64,000 bases of DNA from Streptomyces sp. NBC_01198. Lineage in GTDB: Bacteria > Actinomycetota > Actinomycetes > Streptomycetales > Streptomycetaceae. The position numbers were made by a program, and so were the translations under genes. How positions within the stretch are numbered: position 1 is the first letter of the stretch; each line of letters starts with the position of its first letter. Where the stretch lies: assembly GCF_036010485.1 (NCBI RefSeq), contig NZ_CP108568.1, positions 1,302,001-1,366,000 of the forward strand, in the 5' to 3' direction. Below the pieces are notes generated by a model. The model saw only the letters and a list, made by a program, of their open reading frames with translations. It made no database searches and was not told the DNA's origin. Below are positions 20,787-30,009 of the stretch, piece by piece.

Positions 20787-21071
20787 GTGATGAACGGTTC
20801 TCGCTGCTCTCCCAGTACGTCACCGGCCACCCGCACGGTGCGCCTTCTCGTCGCGCTGCTGCTGGCGATGTCCGCGGCGGTGGCGGTGAGCTGGCATTAC
20901 GCCGCCCGCGCCGCGGCGGCCACCTCCACGGTGGTCGGCACGGGTTCCGGGCGCTGCCTGGACGTCGCCGGCGGCACGGCCACCGGCGTCCAGTCCGGCC
21001 TGTGCCTCGACGTCACCGGCGCCGCCACCGCCTATCTCGCGGGCGGCGACGGCCGGAACCCGGCGCAGTAA
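20787..21071 (+). pseudogene. collapsed CBM13-protein remnant
   Basis: A short ORF with a proper ribosome-binding site (GGAGG) and a signal peptide (VRLLVALLLAMSAAVAVSW). It is followed by the first ricin-B repeat ([17 protein letters not shown]) fused directly to a later repeat ([15 protein letters not shown]). It then ends without QxW repeats or any catalytic domain. The pieces match the corresponding parts of the CBM13 in the PL11 gene just upstream, so an internal deletion probably removed most of a lectin-bearing secreted enzyme. It could still be secreted as a small peptide, but no function is apparent. Confidence 0.6.
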
Positions 21072-21174
21072 CCGCCGCCTCCGGCCGGACCGGCGCGTCC
21101 GGCGCGTCCGGCGGGAAGGCGGCGGCCCCTGTCGCACCCCGGACCCACCCACCCCCTCGAAAGGTCTCGCCACC

Positions 21175-22890
21175 ATGAAGCACGTTCGGATCCTCGCTGC
21201 CTGCCCGCCGGACTCCGGGGGCGCTCCCGCCCGGTGCCGGCTGCGTACGGGCAGCGTCGCCGCTGCCGCGGCGGCGGTCGCGGCAGCCGGCCTGGCCGTG
21301 CTGCACCCCGCGATCTCACAGGCGGCCCCCGCGGTGAACAGCAACGCGCTGTACGTCGCACCGTCCGGCACCGCCGGCGCGTCGGGTTCGCAGTCCGACC
21401 CCACCACGCTGGCGTCAGCGGTCACGCGGATCACCGCCGGCGGCACCGTCTATCTGCGCGGGGGCACCTACAACCTCGCGCAGAAGGTCACGATCGCCGC
21501 AGGCAACAACGGCACCTCCACTGCCCGCAAGGAGATCTCGGCGTATCCGGGGGAGACCCCGGTGCTGAACTTCTCCGCGCAGAGCGAGAGCTCCGCCAAC
21601 CGGGGCCTGGAACTCAACGGTTCGTACTGGCACCTGTACGGGCTGACGGTCGAGCACGCCGGCGACAACGGCATCTCCGTCGGGGGCAGCAACAACGTCA
21701 TCGAGCGCACGGTCACCGCCTTCAACCGCGACTCGGGCCTCCAGATCTCCCGGGCGGACTCGAGCACCTCGCTCAGCGGCTGGCCGTCCAACAACCTGGT
21801 GATCAGCTCCGAGTCACACGACAACGCCGACTCCGACGGCGAGGACGCGGACGGCTTCGCCGCCAAGATCACCGTCGGCACCGGCAACGTCTTCCGCTAC
21901 GACGTCTCGCACAACAACATCGACGACGGCTGGGACCTCTACACCAAGACCGACACCGGCCCGATCGGCCCGGTCACCATCGAGAGTTCCCTGTCGTACG
22001 ACAACGGCACGCTGTCCAACGGCGGCCGAGCCGGCAGCGGCGACCGCAACGGCTTCAAGCTCGGCGGCGAGGACATCAAGGTCAACCACATCGTTCGCAA
22101 CAACATCGCCTACCACAACGGCCACCACGGCTTCACCTACAACAGCAACCCCGGGGCGATGACGGTCTCGGGCAACGTCGGCATCAACAACACCGAGCGC
22201 AACTTCTCCTTCGACGCGGGCACGTCCACCTTCCGCAGCAACACCTCGTGCCGCAGCGGCTCGGGCTCCAACGACAAGGTCGTCGGCGACGCCGACAGCT
22301 CCAACCAGTTCTGGTCCGGCAGCAACGGGTCGCGCTGCAGCAAATACAGCGGGGCGCTGGCCTGGTCCTTCGCCTCCGACGGCACCCTCAACGTAACCTT
22401 CGGCGGCAACCCCGCCACCGGCGGCACCACGACCACCGGCGGAACGACCACCACCGGCGGGTCCACCACCACCGGGACGACCACCGGGACGACCACCGGG
22501 ACGACCACGGGCACTACAACAGGCGGGACTTCGACGAACGGCGGCTCGACCACCGGTGGCACCGGCACCGGCCCGAGCTGCACAGCCGTCTACGTGCCCA
22601 GCACCTGGACCGGCGGATTCACCGCCAACATCACCGTGACCAACACCGGTCCCACCGCCGTGAACGGCTGGACGGTCGCCTTCGCCCTGCCCTCCGGCCA
22701 GGCCGTCACCAGCGCCTGGAGCGCCACCATCAGCCCCTCCTCCGGCGCGGTGACCGCCACCGACGTCTCGTACAACGCCCAGATACCGGCGGGCGGCAGC
22801 CAGTCCTTCGGTTTCCAGGGCACCTACACCGGAAGCTTCGCCCAGCCCGCGCGCTTCACCCTCAACGGCACCGCCTGTGCCGCCGGCTGA
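21175..22890 (+). CDS. secreted pectate lyase (PL9, right-handed beta-helix) with CBM2
   Basis: A 571-residue secreted lyase. After the signal peptide (to about residue 50) comes a beta-helix domain starting LYVAPSGTAGASGSQSDP. It contains YLRGGTYNLAQKVTI, WHLYGLTVEHAGDNGISVGG, the acidic Ca-site segment DGEDADGFAAKI and GFKLGGEDIKVNH, where the Lys fits the PL9 catalytic base. A Thr/Gly linker with tandem GTTT units precedes a C-terminal CBM2 (CTAVYVPSTWTGGFTANITV). It degrades de-esterified homogalacturonan by Ca-dependent beta-elimination, complementing the PL11 enzyme two genes upstream. Confidence 0.9.
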   Translation: MKHVRILAACPPDSGGAPARCRLRTGSVAAAAAAVAAAGLAVLHPAISQAAPAVNSNALYVAPSGTAGASGSQSDPTTLASAVTRITAGGTVYLRGGTYNLAQKVTIAAGNNGTSTARKEISAYPGETPVLNFSAQSESSANRGLELNGSYWHLYGLTVEHAGDNGISVGGSNNVIERTVTAFNRDSGLQISRADSSTSLSGWPSNNLVISSESHDNADSDGEDADGFAAKITVGTGNVFRYDVSHNNIDDGWDLYTKTDTGPIGPVTIESSLSYDNGTLSNGGRAGSGDRNGFKLGGEDIKVNHIVRNNIAYHNGHHGFTYNSNPGAMTVSGNVGINNTERNFSFDAGTSTFRSNTSCRSGSGSNDKVVGDADSSNQFWSGSNGSRCSKYSGALAWSFASDGTLNVTFGGNPATGGTTTTGGTTTTGGSTTTGTTTGTTTGTTTGTTTGGTSTNGGSTTGGTGTGPSCTAVYVPSTWTGGFTANITVTNTGPTAVNGWTVAFALPSGQAVTSAWSATISPSSGAVTATDVSYNAQIPAGGSQSFGFQGTYTGSFAQPARFTLNGTACAAG

Positions 22891-23164
22891 CCACCCGGCC
22901 CGGTCGGCGACAGGTCCTGGGAGGTGTTCGGCGTTCGGTTGTACGTGAGGCCGGTTGCGCACCGGCAGTGGCGGCGCGATGTCCGGCGACGGCCTGCGCG
23001 GATCGATCATGTGCACGACGATGCCGCGGTCGTCGTCGCCAAAGGGCTGTGGTGAGCACGCGAAGCAGGCCCCGCCGGCCGGCGAGGGACGGCGGAGACC
23101 CAAGACGATGCTGCTGGAGCACGTCACGGGCGAACCCGGGGCTCACGTGATCACCGGCTGCAGA

Positions 23165-23332
23165 CATGACCATCCGCCAGCCGTCACGCCCGTTCACAGC
23201 GACGACTGGAACCCCGACGGCTTCCCCTACACGCTGACCCGAATGCTGGACGCCCCCGCGGCGAAGGTGTGGCGGGCGTGGACGACCGCCGAGGAGTACG
23301 CCCAGTGGGCACAGACATACCGGCAGCCATAG
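23165..23332 (+). pseudogene. AHSA1/SRPBCC-family fragment
   Basis: About 50 residues, WNPDGFPYTLTRMLDAPAAK followed by VWRAWTTAEEYAQWAQ, match the conserved N-terminal part of AHSA1/START-like proteins (usually about 150 residues). The frame then stops. Upstream sequence shows no start. It is probably the remnant of a gene once adjacent to the DinB-like gene. Confidence 0.6.
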
Positions 23333-23350
23333 CAACTCGACCATGCACTA

Positions 23351-23845
23351 CTAGCGCCCGGTCGTCCCGTCGATCTGTTCCCGCAGGATATCGGCGTGGC
23401 CGGCATGCCGGGCGGTCTCGCTGCCCATGTGGGCAACGACCCACCGCACCGAGTGCAACGTGCCGTCGACCGGTATCGCGACAGACTTCTCCAGGTCCCC
23501 GACCGAAAGAATCGCGGCGTCGCTGGCCGCGATCGCCGCGTGGTAATCGGCCAACACCTGCCCGGCACTGCGACCCGCCGGCACCTGCATGCCGACCTCC
23601 CCAGGATGGTCCGACTCCCGGCCGGCCACGTGATACCCGAACCAGAACCGCTCCGCCAGAGTCAGGTGATGGACCAGGCCCAGCAACGTGGTCCCCGACT
23701 CGACCAGGACCCGGCGCAGCTGCTCCTCCGTCAGACCCTCGGTCTTCTTCACCACGCACTGTCTGGCGAACGACAGGAAAGCCATCGCGGTGTCCAGTTC
23801 ACCATCGTCATTGCGGGGCACCGGGCGTCGCTGAGTCTCAGCCAT
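23351..23845 (-). CDS. DinB-family (DUF664) protein
   Basis: A 164-residue four-helix-bundle protein of the DinB/DUF664 group, a metal-binding fold shared with mycothiol-dependent enzymes. Recognisable segments are LVHHLTLAERFWFGYHVAG with its His, VRWVVAHMGSETARHAGHAD with conserved His residues, and ILREQIDGTTGR at the end. The ATG at 23845 begins AETQRRPVPRNDD. The upstream extension to 23980 lacks coding character. The exact substrate is unknown. Confidence 0.85.
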   Translation of the reverse strand: MAETQRRPVPRNDDGELDTAMAFLSFARQCVVKKTEGLTEEQLRRVLVESGTTLLGLVHHLTLAERFWFGYHVAGRESDHPGEVGMQVPAGRSAGQVLADYHAAIAASDAAILSVGDLEKSVAIPVDGTLHSVRWVVAHMGSETARHAGHADILREQIDGTTGR

Positions 23846-23869
23846 GCAGGTGACTCTAGCGGCACCCGT

Positions 23870-23960
23870 GCCGCGACGAGTACGAGGTCCGCCGCTACGT
23901 CGGCTGGATCGGCGCGCCCCCCTCGCCATGCTCGCCCACGCGAGCAGCAGCCGTCCCTGA
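23870..23960 (+). pseudogene. IS701-family transposase C-terminal scrap
   Basis: Translated on the plus strand, RDEYEVRRYVGWIG followed by a frameshifted LAMLAHA-like segment matches the conserved C-terminal motif [23 protein letters not shown] seen intact at 58760-58820. Nothing else of the element is recognisable here. Confidence 0.6.
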
Positions 23961-24124
23961 CAGCGCTCTGCCCGCCACACTCCGACCGCTCGACGTCTCC
24001 CCAGGTCAAGCCACGAAGTGCTACTGGAGTACCGGGAGTTCGGTTCTGGTGCGTCCCGGACGACGCTCCGCCCGCGGGGGACGGCGTATGCTGCCCTGCC
24101 CCGCGAGCGGGGTCACTCAGCCGG

Positions 24125-25894
24125 TCAACCGCATGCCGCGCCGTTCAGCGTGAACGCGGTGGGCACGGCATCGCTGGAGCTGAAGGTGCCCTGGAACCCG
24201 AAGGAGGTCTCGCCTCCGGCGGGGATGCTGCTGTTGTAGCTCATGTTCGTGGCGGTGACGGCCTGGCCGGACTGGGTGAGGGTGGCGTTCCAGCCGCTGG
24301 TCTCCTTCTGGTCGCCGGCGAAGGAGAAACCGACCGTCCAGCCGTTGACCGCGCTGGTACCGGTGTTGCTGACGACGACGTTCGCCGTGAAGCCGCCCGC
24401 CCACTCGCTGGTCGTGGTGTAGGCGACGTGGCAGGTGCCGTTGCCGGTGCCGCCGGTCGTCGTTCCTCCCGTGGTGCTGCCGGAGGTTATCGCCCAGGTG
24501 AACGAGGCACTGCCCTTGGCCCCGGTGGAGTCGGTGGCGGTCACCGTCACGGAATTGCTTCCCGCCGTGGTCGGCGTACCGGTGATCAGGCCCGAGGAGC
24601 TGATCGACAGACCCGCCGGCAGGCCGGTGGCCGAGTAGGTCAGCGTCTGCCCGGAGGCGGAATCGGTGGCCTGGATCTGCGGCCCGGTGACCGCGCTGCC
24701 CACGGTGGCGCTCTGGGCGCCGGGGTTGGTCACCGTGATCGTGTTGGCGCCGGTGGTCGATCCGTAGCCGGCGGCGGTGAGGCTGGCCTGTACGGCGTTC
24801 TCGGTGGCGTCGGAGGGGAAACCGGCGGTGATGGCGCCCTCGAAGAACTCGCCCTGGCCGCTGACGCTGTTGTCGCCGCCGGTGCCGAGCAGCAGGGAGC
24901 TGTCGGTCTTCATCGGCGAGTAGCCCTTCGGCAGGGCGCCGGAATAGGTCGTTGTCAGGCCGCCGCTGGCGGCGTTGCCGTATTTCAGGGTGAAGTTGCT
25001 GGTGCCGTTGTTCTTCTCCCAGGCGCTGACGAACGGGAAGTGGACGCCCTGGTTGTTGGCGTCGTGGTTGGAGCCGGAACCGGTGTGGTACATGCCGTTC
25101 TCCAGGTCGGCCTCGACCCAGGGGCCGGTGCCGGTGCAGCCGCCGAACCAGCAGGCGGTGCCCCAGTAGATCGCGTTCATCGTCGCGTTGCCGGTGTCGG
25201 TGTGCGAGTTCTCACCGCTGCCGTAGTCGAAGCAGCACCACTGGTTGACGTAGTTGGACGACGTCACCATGTAGATGCCTTCTGGCTGCGAGCCCGTCGG
25301 CGCGCCGGAGGCGTGGTCGATGCGGTAACCGGTACCGGGGGTGACCTTGACGCCGAAGACCTGGTGGCCGGCCGCGACGACCGGCAGGGCCGACGCGTTG
25401 GCGCCGATGTCCGAGCCGTTGGGCCCGGGGCCCTTCCAGAAGCCGCCGGAGGAGATCGGCAGGTCGTTGTGGCGCGTGGTCTGGTCGTAGATCTTCGTGA
25501 TGGTGCACGAGGTGTTGGCACAGAACGACGTCTGGGTCGCCGCGTTGGCGTAGCCGCCGGCGGACAGCAGGCCGATGTCGCGGTAGGTGTGGTCCGAGGA
25601 GCGCTGGACCTGGTACAGCGGGCCGCTGTACGCCGCGAACAGCGCCCGCGTCGTCGAGTGCGCCGCGATACACGGCACACCGGCCGCACCGTAGATGTCG
25701 CACGGCAGCGAAGAGGCGGCGGCCGCGGCCGGGGCGGCCTGGCGGGCGGCCGGCCCGGCCGCGGCCGGGCCGCTCGCGGCCGCCCGCCCGCCGAAGACCG
25801 CGGCGGCCACCGCCAGGGCCATGGCCACCAGGATTACGGCGAAGGGTCTGACGCGGCGCAGGCCGGCAGGCCCGGGAGTCGCGTGGTAGTGCAT
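24125..25894 (-). CDS. secreted GH54 alpha-L-arabinofuranosidase with putative Ig and CBM2
   Basis: A 589-residue secreted enzyme. A membrane-type signal is followed by an Ala-rich segment and then the AbfB-type catalytic domain (about 62-385). That domain has PCDIYGAAGVPCIAAHSTTR, LYQVQRSSDHTYRDIG, IYDQTTRHNDL and the C-terminal GEFFEGAITAGFPSDATEN block. A putative Ig domain (TYSATGLPAGLSISSSGLITG) and a CBM2 (CHVAYTTTSEWAGGFTANV) replace the CBM42 of fungal GH54 enzymes. It should release arabinose from arabinan and arabinoxylan. The leader is homologous to that of the esterase gene at 17901. Confidence 0.9.
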   Translation of the reverse strand: MHYHATPGPAGLRRVRPFAVILVAMALAVAAAVFGGRAAASGPAAAGPAARQAAPAAAAASSLPCDIYGAAGVPCIAAHSTTRALFAAYSGPLYQVQRSSDHTYRDIGLLSAGGYANAATQTSFCANTSCTITKIYDQTTRHNDLPISSGGFWKGPGPNGSDIGANASALPVVAAGHQVFGVKVTPGTGYRIDHASGAPTGSQPEGIYMVTSSNYVNQWCCFDYGSGENSHTDTGNATMNAIYWGTACWFGGCTGTGPWVEADLENGMYHTGSGSNHDANNQGVHFPFVSAWEKNNGTSNFTLKYGNAASGGLTTTYSGALPKGYSPMKTDSSLLLGTGGDNSVSGQGEFFEGAITAGFPSDATENAVQASLTAAGYGSTTGANTITVTNPGAQSATVGSAVTGPQIQATDSASGQTLTYSATGLPAGLSISSSGLITGTPTTAGSNSVTVTATDSTGAKGSASFTWAITSGSTTGGTTTGGTGNGTCHVAYTTTSEWAGGFTANVVVSNTGTSAVNGWTVGFSFAGDQKETSGWNATLTQSGQAVTATNMSYNSSIPAGGETSFGFQGTFSSSDAVPTAFTLNGAACG

Positions 25895-26109
25895 CGGAGC
25901 CTCCTTCAGGGGACTGACGTGCAGGGACGACGGTCTCCCGAGGACCGGCGGACGGGGCTGCGGCGAAGAGCCGTGTCCCCGGCCGGGGACGAGCGGGCGG
26001 TGCGGCGGGCCGCGATCACCCGCCGTCTCGCCGGTACGGAGGTCCGGCCACGGTGAGCCGGCTCATGAGCGGGCTGGATGACCGTCCAGAGGCGGCCCGG
26101 ACGTCACTC

Positions 26110-26400
26110 GGGAGATGGGGCGGTGGCGACCCGGTCAGTGACGGGCCGGTCGCCGGCGCCGGACCCCCGCACTACCCGGCGGGGAAGGCGGATGGTGGAA
26201 CCAGGTCAGGGCTGATCCTCGGGTCACGGGGACACTCCTGATGAAGAGGGATGAGGGCACTCCTGAAAGTGAGCGCTCACATCCCGATGTGGGGGGTCGC
26301 AGGCGTGTATCGCCGGCTGCCGGGGTTGATACCCCGGTGCCATGCCTGAACGAGACTGGCACATCTTCCGCCTGTACCTCAAGGGGCGTGCAGCGCAAAG
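26110..26400 (-). promoter_or_regulatory. promoter/leader module B (second copy, with GTGAGCGCTCAC palindrome)
   Basis: Upstream of the GH54 gene. The palindrome GTGAGCGCTCAC at 26267-26278, the downstream leader CAGGAGTGTCCCCGTGACCCGAGGA and the upstream blocks CCCCTTGAGG and TCTCGTT all match module A. Its leader ORF reads VTRGSALTWFHHPPSPPGSA and about ten more codons. The distance from palindrome to GH54 start is about 370 bp, longer than in module A (164 bp). Confidence 0.65.
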
Positions 26401-26605
26401 CTTTTCCGGCCGGTGGGTCCTGCACGTCTGCTTGCGGGATGGCGCATACGGACCAGGAGTTGCCCTCGTCGCGCGACATCGCGGGCAAGGTGAGCAAAAG
26501 TTTTCTCCCCGCCGGAGACCGGCGGCGAGCGCGGTCACCGCGGAGGCGTGCGGGTGCCCCGCCATCACCACGTGGCAGGGCACCCGCAATGGGCCGACCG
26601 ACGGA

Positions 26606-28830
26606 TCAGGTGCAGGCAGCGCCGTTGAGTGTGAAGGCGGTGGGCGCGGCGTCGCTGGAGGTGAAGGTGCCATGGAACCCCAACGAAGTGCTGCCGCCCG
26701 CGGGGATGGCGGCGTCGTAGGGGGCGTTGGTGGCCGTGACGGCCTTGCCGGACCGGGTCGCCGTCCCGATCCACGCGCTGGTGATCTGCTGGTCACCCGG
26801 GAAGGAGAACTTCACCGTCCAGCCGTTGACCGCGGCGGCGCCAGTGTTGGTGATCGTCACGTTGGCGGTGAACCCGCCGGACCATTCGCTGGTCGTGCTG
26901 TACGCGACCTGGCAGGCGCCGCCACCCGTGGCTGCCGCCGCCGACCGTCCAGGTGAAGGTCGCCGAGCCGGCGGCGCCGGTGGAGTCGGTCGCGGTGACC
27001 GTCACATGGGATGTGCCGGTGGCGGTCGGCGTGCCGGAGATGAGGCCCGAGGAGCTGATCGACAGCCCGGCCGGCAGACCGGCCGCCGTGTAGGTGAGGG
27101 TCTCACCCGATGCCGAGTCGCTCGCGTGGACCTGGAGCCCGGTGATCGCCGCGCCGACCGTACCCGACTGGTTGCCGGGCCGGCCTCGATCGCGGCGGTG
27201 GTCAGGGTGCCGCCCTGGACCTGCACGCCGGCCTTCGAGCCGCCCTGGATGGACAGCCGGCCGGAGCCGTCCCAGCCGGACGGCCACGCCGGGGCGAACC
27301 GCACGGTGCCGTCGTAGTCGGTGGCGAATGCCTCGTCCACCGTGGCGGCCACGTTCGAGACGTGCTCGATGGACGGCTCGTCCAGCGAGCTCGTGCTTCA
27401 GGCGGCCAGCCCGGAGGGGTAGAGCTGGTACGTCTTGGCGCTCGCCGCGAGGTCGCCTGCCACCTCGGAGGACAGGCCCAGGCGCGCCGCCTGGAGCGAG
27501 TCGTACGTCCAGTCCGGGTTGTTGACGTATGGCCGCTGGCTGTAGGTGCGCTGCGCCAGGGCGGTGAGGTTGTCGCCGTTCACCACCGTGTTGTCACCGA
27601 TCAGGTTGAACGGCCAGACCGGTTCCAGGCCCAGGTTCTCCACGTTGTGCACGGAAGCGGTGCGCTGGAAGGAGTTGCCGATCACGTCGGTGCCCGAGGA
27701 GTCCGCGGACGGGCCGAGCAGCGAGTGCGGCTGTTCTGGTCGGTGCGCGCGTACGGCTCGATGTGCGTCAGCGCGGTGCGCAGCGGCGACACCAGCGAGG
27801 AGTCGGTGCCGAGCAGGCTCGCGGCGCTCACCGTGGCGGTGAACAACGCCTGGTCCGCGGCGATGTCCGTGGTCGGGTCCTGCACCGCCCACTGGGTCTC
27901 GGGCACGCACGCGCCGGGCTTGCCGTTCATGCTCGCGCTGGTCCACGACTCGATGGCCGGAAGGTCGTTGAGGTACATGTCGAAGATCGGGACGTTCTGC
28001 GCGAAGTTCCCGGCGTCCAGGTTGGCCTGGATCTGGCCGCGCAGGTTCCACAGCCAGTACCCGGCCGGGTACCAGGCCTGGTGGTCCTGGTTGAAGTTGT
28101 ACAGGTCCGCCAGGCCCGCCTGGCTGCCCGGGTACTGGCCGGAGTGCATGAGGCCGGCCTCGAAGTACTCGTACAGCGTGTTCAGGTTCTCCATGTACTG
28201 GGCGGTGCCGTCCGAGGAACTCGCCTCGATCAGGCCGCTGCCGGCCCAGAAGTTGTGCCACCAGGCGGACTGCGTGGCCAGCAACGAGGCCCGGCTCGCG
28301 GTGGTGTCCGATCCGATCAGGGTGGACGCGGTGGAGTTGGCGTTGCCGCCGGTCCACGACGGCGAGGCGACGACGACGCGGTACGAACCGTCGCTGTTCG
28401 GGTTGAACGCCACCTGCACCTAGGCGGAGTTCACCACGGAGGCCGACACGTTCGACCCGCCCGCGGTGATCGCGGCCATCGCCCCGAACGTCTGGTTGGA
28501 GTGGCCGGTCTGCGAGTTGTCCGACCAGGTCTGCGCCAGGCTGGCGACGGCGCCGGAGGCAGAGCCGTCGGGTTGCGGCCGCTCCACAGGCCGACCGTGG
28601 CGGTCTGCCGGGTGCCCGGGTTGGCGCCCGTCACGTCGATGACCAACTCGTCCTTGCCGGCGGCCACCCAGGCCCGCAGCGTCATCCCGCCGCCCTGCTC
28701 GACCAGCACCCCGTTGTACAGGTCCAGGATGCCGGAGAAGTTCGACGCCGAGGTCATCGCCGACAGGCCGGGGATGTTCACCTGGCCGGGAGAGAGCCGG
28801 TCGGGCATGATGTCGCCTGCGGTTGAGCTG
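26606..28830 (-). pseudogene. broken secreted GH95-like/DUF5703 glycosidase with Ig and CBM2
   Basis: A single ancestral leftward gene split over several frames. From 5' to 3': LDLYNGVLVEQGGGMTLRAW (28.7 kb); a frameshift near 28565; TWSDNSQTGHSNQTFGAMAA; an in-frame TAG at 28420-28422; then SAWWHNFWAGSGLIEASSSD and AGYWLWNLRGQIQANLDAGN of an (alpha/alpha)6-type domain. These are followed by a frameshift near 27730, a TGA at 27398, an Ig-type domain in another frame from about 27190, and a CBM2 in a third frame ending at 26606. The signal peptide and first part are missing at about 28830, where sequence switches to the opposite-strand polyesterase. At least five lesions make it non-functional. 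Confidence 0.75.
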
Positions 28831-29935
28831 CGCCGTGAAACCGTTCGCGCAGCGGGGGCCCGACCCGGGGCCCGACCCGACGGTCGCCATGATCGAGGCC
28901 AACCGCGGCCCGTTCGCCACCACCCAGCTGACCGTGTCCCCCGGTAACGGCTTCAACGGCGGTACGGTCTACTACCCGACGGACACCAGCCTCGGGACCT
29001 GGGGCGCTCTGGCCATCGTGCCCGGCTACAGCGCCCTGTTCGCCAACGAGGAAGCCTGGATGGGCCCGTGGCTCTCCTCGTTCGGGTTCGTCGTCATGGG
29101 GGTGGAGACCAACTCCCGGTCCGACGACGACAACGCCCGTGCCTCCGAAATCCTGTCGGCGCTGGCCTGGCTGACCACGGCGAGCCCGGTCAAGGACCGG
29201 CTCGACCCCGACCGGCTGTCGGTCCTGGGCCACTCGGCGGGCGGCGCGGGGGCCATCAGGGCGGCCGAACGCCAGCCGTCGCTGCGCGCCATGATCGGCC
29301 TGGCGCCTGGGTTCCCCGGCAACGCCCTGAGCATGTCGACCGACCACGTCCCGTCGCTGGTGATCGGGGGCCAGAACGACGCCACGGTCACCCCCTCGTA
29401 CCTCTCCAGCCTGTACGGGACGCTGCCGGCCGGCACCCAGCGCGCCTTCGCGCAGATCGCGGGGGCCGACCACGTCTACTACACGCACGCCAACAACGTC
29501 GAGATGAAGATTCTCATCCCCTGGCTCAAGGTCTTCCTCGACAGCGACACCCGCTACACCCAGTTCCTGTGCCCGAGCCTGCCCGATCCGAGCGGTGTCT
29601 CCGCGTACCGGCCCACGTGCCCCTACGTGCCGCCGCCGGGCGGTTAGACCGGGGGCACCACGACGGGTGGGACGACCACCGGCGGGACGACCACCGGTGG
29701 CCCCGGGGGGAGTTGTCACGTGGCCTGTACCAGGAACGAGTGGACGGGCGGCTTCACCGCCGATGTCGTCGTCGGCAACAACGGGGCGGGCGCAGTCAAC
29801 GGCTTCTCCTTTCCCGGCGACCAGAAGGTGACCAGCGCCTGGAACGGCGCTGTCACCCAGTCCGGCAACACCGTCAAGGCCACCAACCTCAGCTACAACT
29901 CCACCATCGCCCCTGGGGGGCCGGTCGACGGTCCT
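28823..29935 (+). pseudogene. cutinase/PETase-like polyesterase, no signal peptide, TAG before a truncated CBM2
   Basis: The open frame 28823-29647 encodes a complete mature alpha/beta-hydrolase of the actinobacterial cutinase/PET-hydrolase family. It has QRGPDP at the start, IVPGYSALF (oxyanion region), Ser138 in GHSAGGAG, Asp186 in GQNDATVTP, His217 in GADHVYY, and Cys250/Cys266 for the C-terminal disulfide (FLCPSLPDP, RPTCPY). There is no signal peptide: the only start is a TTG at the junction with the opposite pseudogene. A TAG at 29645 is followed in the same frame by a TTTGG linker and a CBM2 (EWTGGFTADVVV) that lacks a few residues after AVNG and its last third. The catalytic part might still fold if expressed. 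Substrate (cutin, polyester or lipid) is inferred from family. Confidence 0.75.
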
Positions 29936-29974
29936 CCAGGGCCCGTCCGCCGCGTGGGCGACGCGGGGCATAAG

Positions 29975-30004
29975 AGTGCCCGGGCGCGGTCGCGCCCGGG
30001 CACT
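29975..30004. terminator. hairpin terminator
   Basis: A perfect 14-bp stem (29975-29988 with 29991-30004) with a 2-nt loop lies immediately after the stop of the leftward hydrolase gene (30010) and past the end of the broken CBM2 on the other strand. It is well placed as a bidirectional terminator. Confidence 0.7.
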
Positions 30005-30009
30005 GGGGT

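Noticed and set aside
22994..23160. Possible IS end sharing GCGGATCGATCATGTG with 50346
   Set aside because: The shared word is real but short. No transposase or second terminal repeat could be tied to it, so it is not called as an element.
23396..26056. 886-codon plus-strand frame
   Set aside because: It lies opposite the DinB-like and GH54 genes and has no recognisable domain. It is open only because of high GC3.
29645..29647. TAG between polyesterase and CBM2 as programmed readthrough
   Set aside because: The CBM2 beyond it is itself truncated and has an internal deletion, so decay explains the stop better than recoding.
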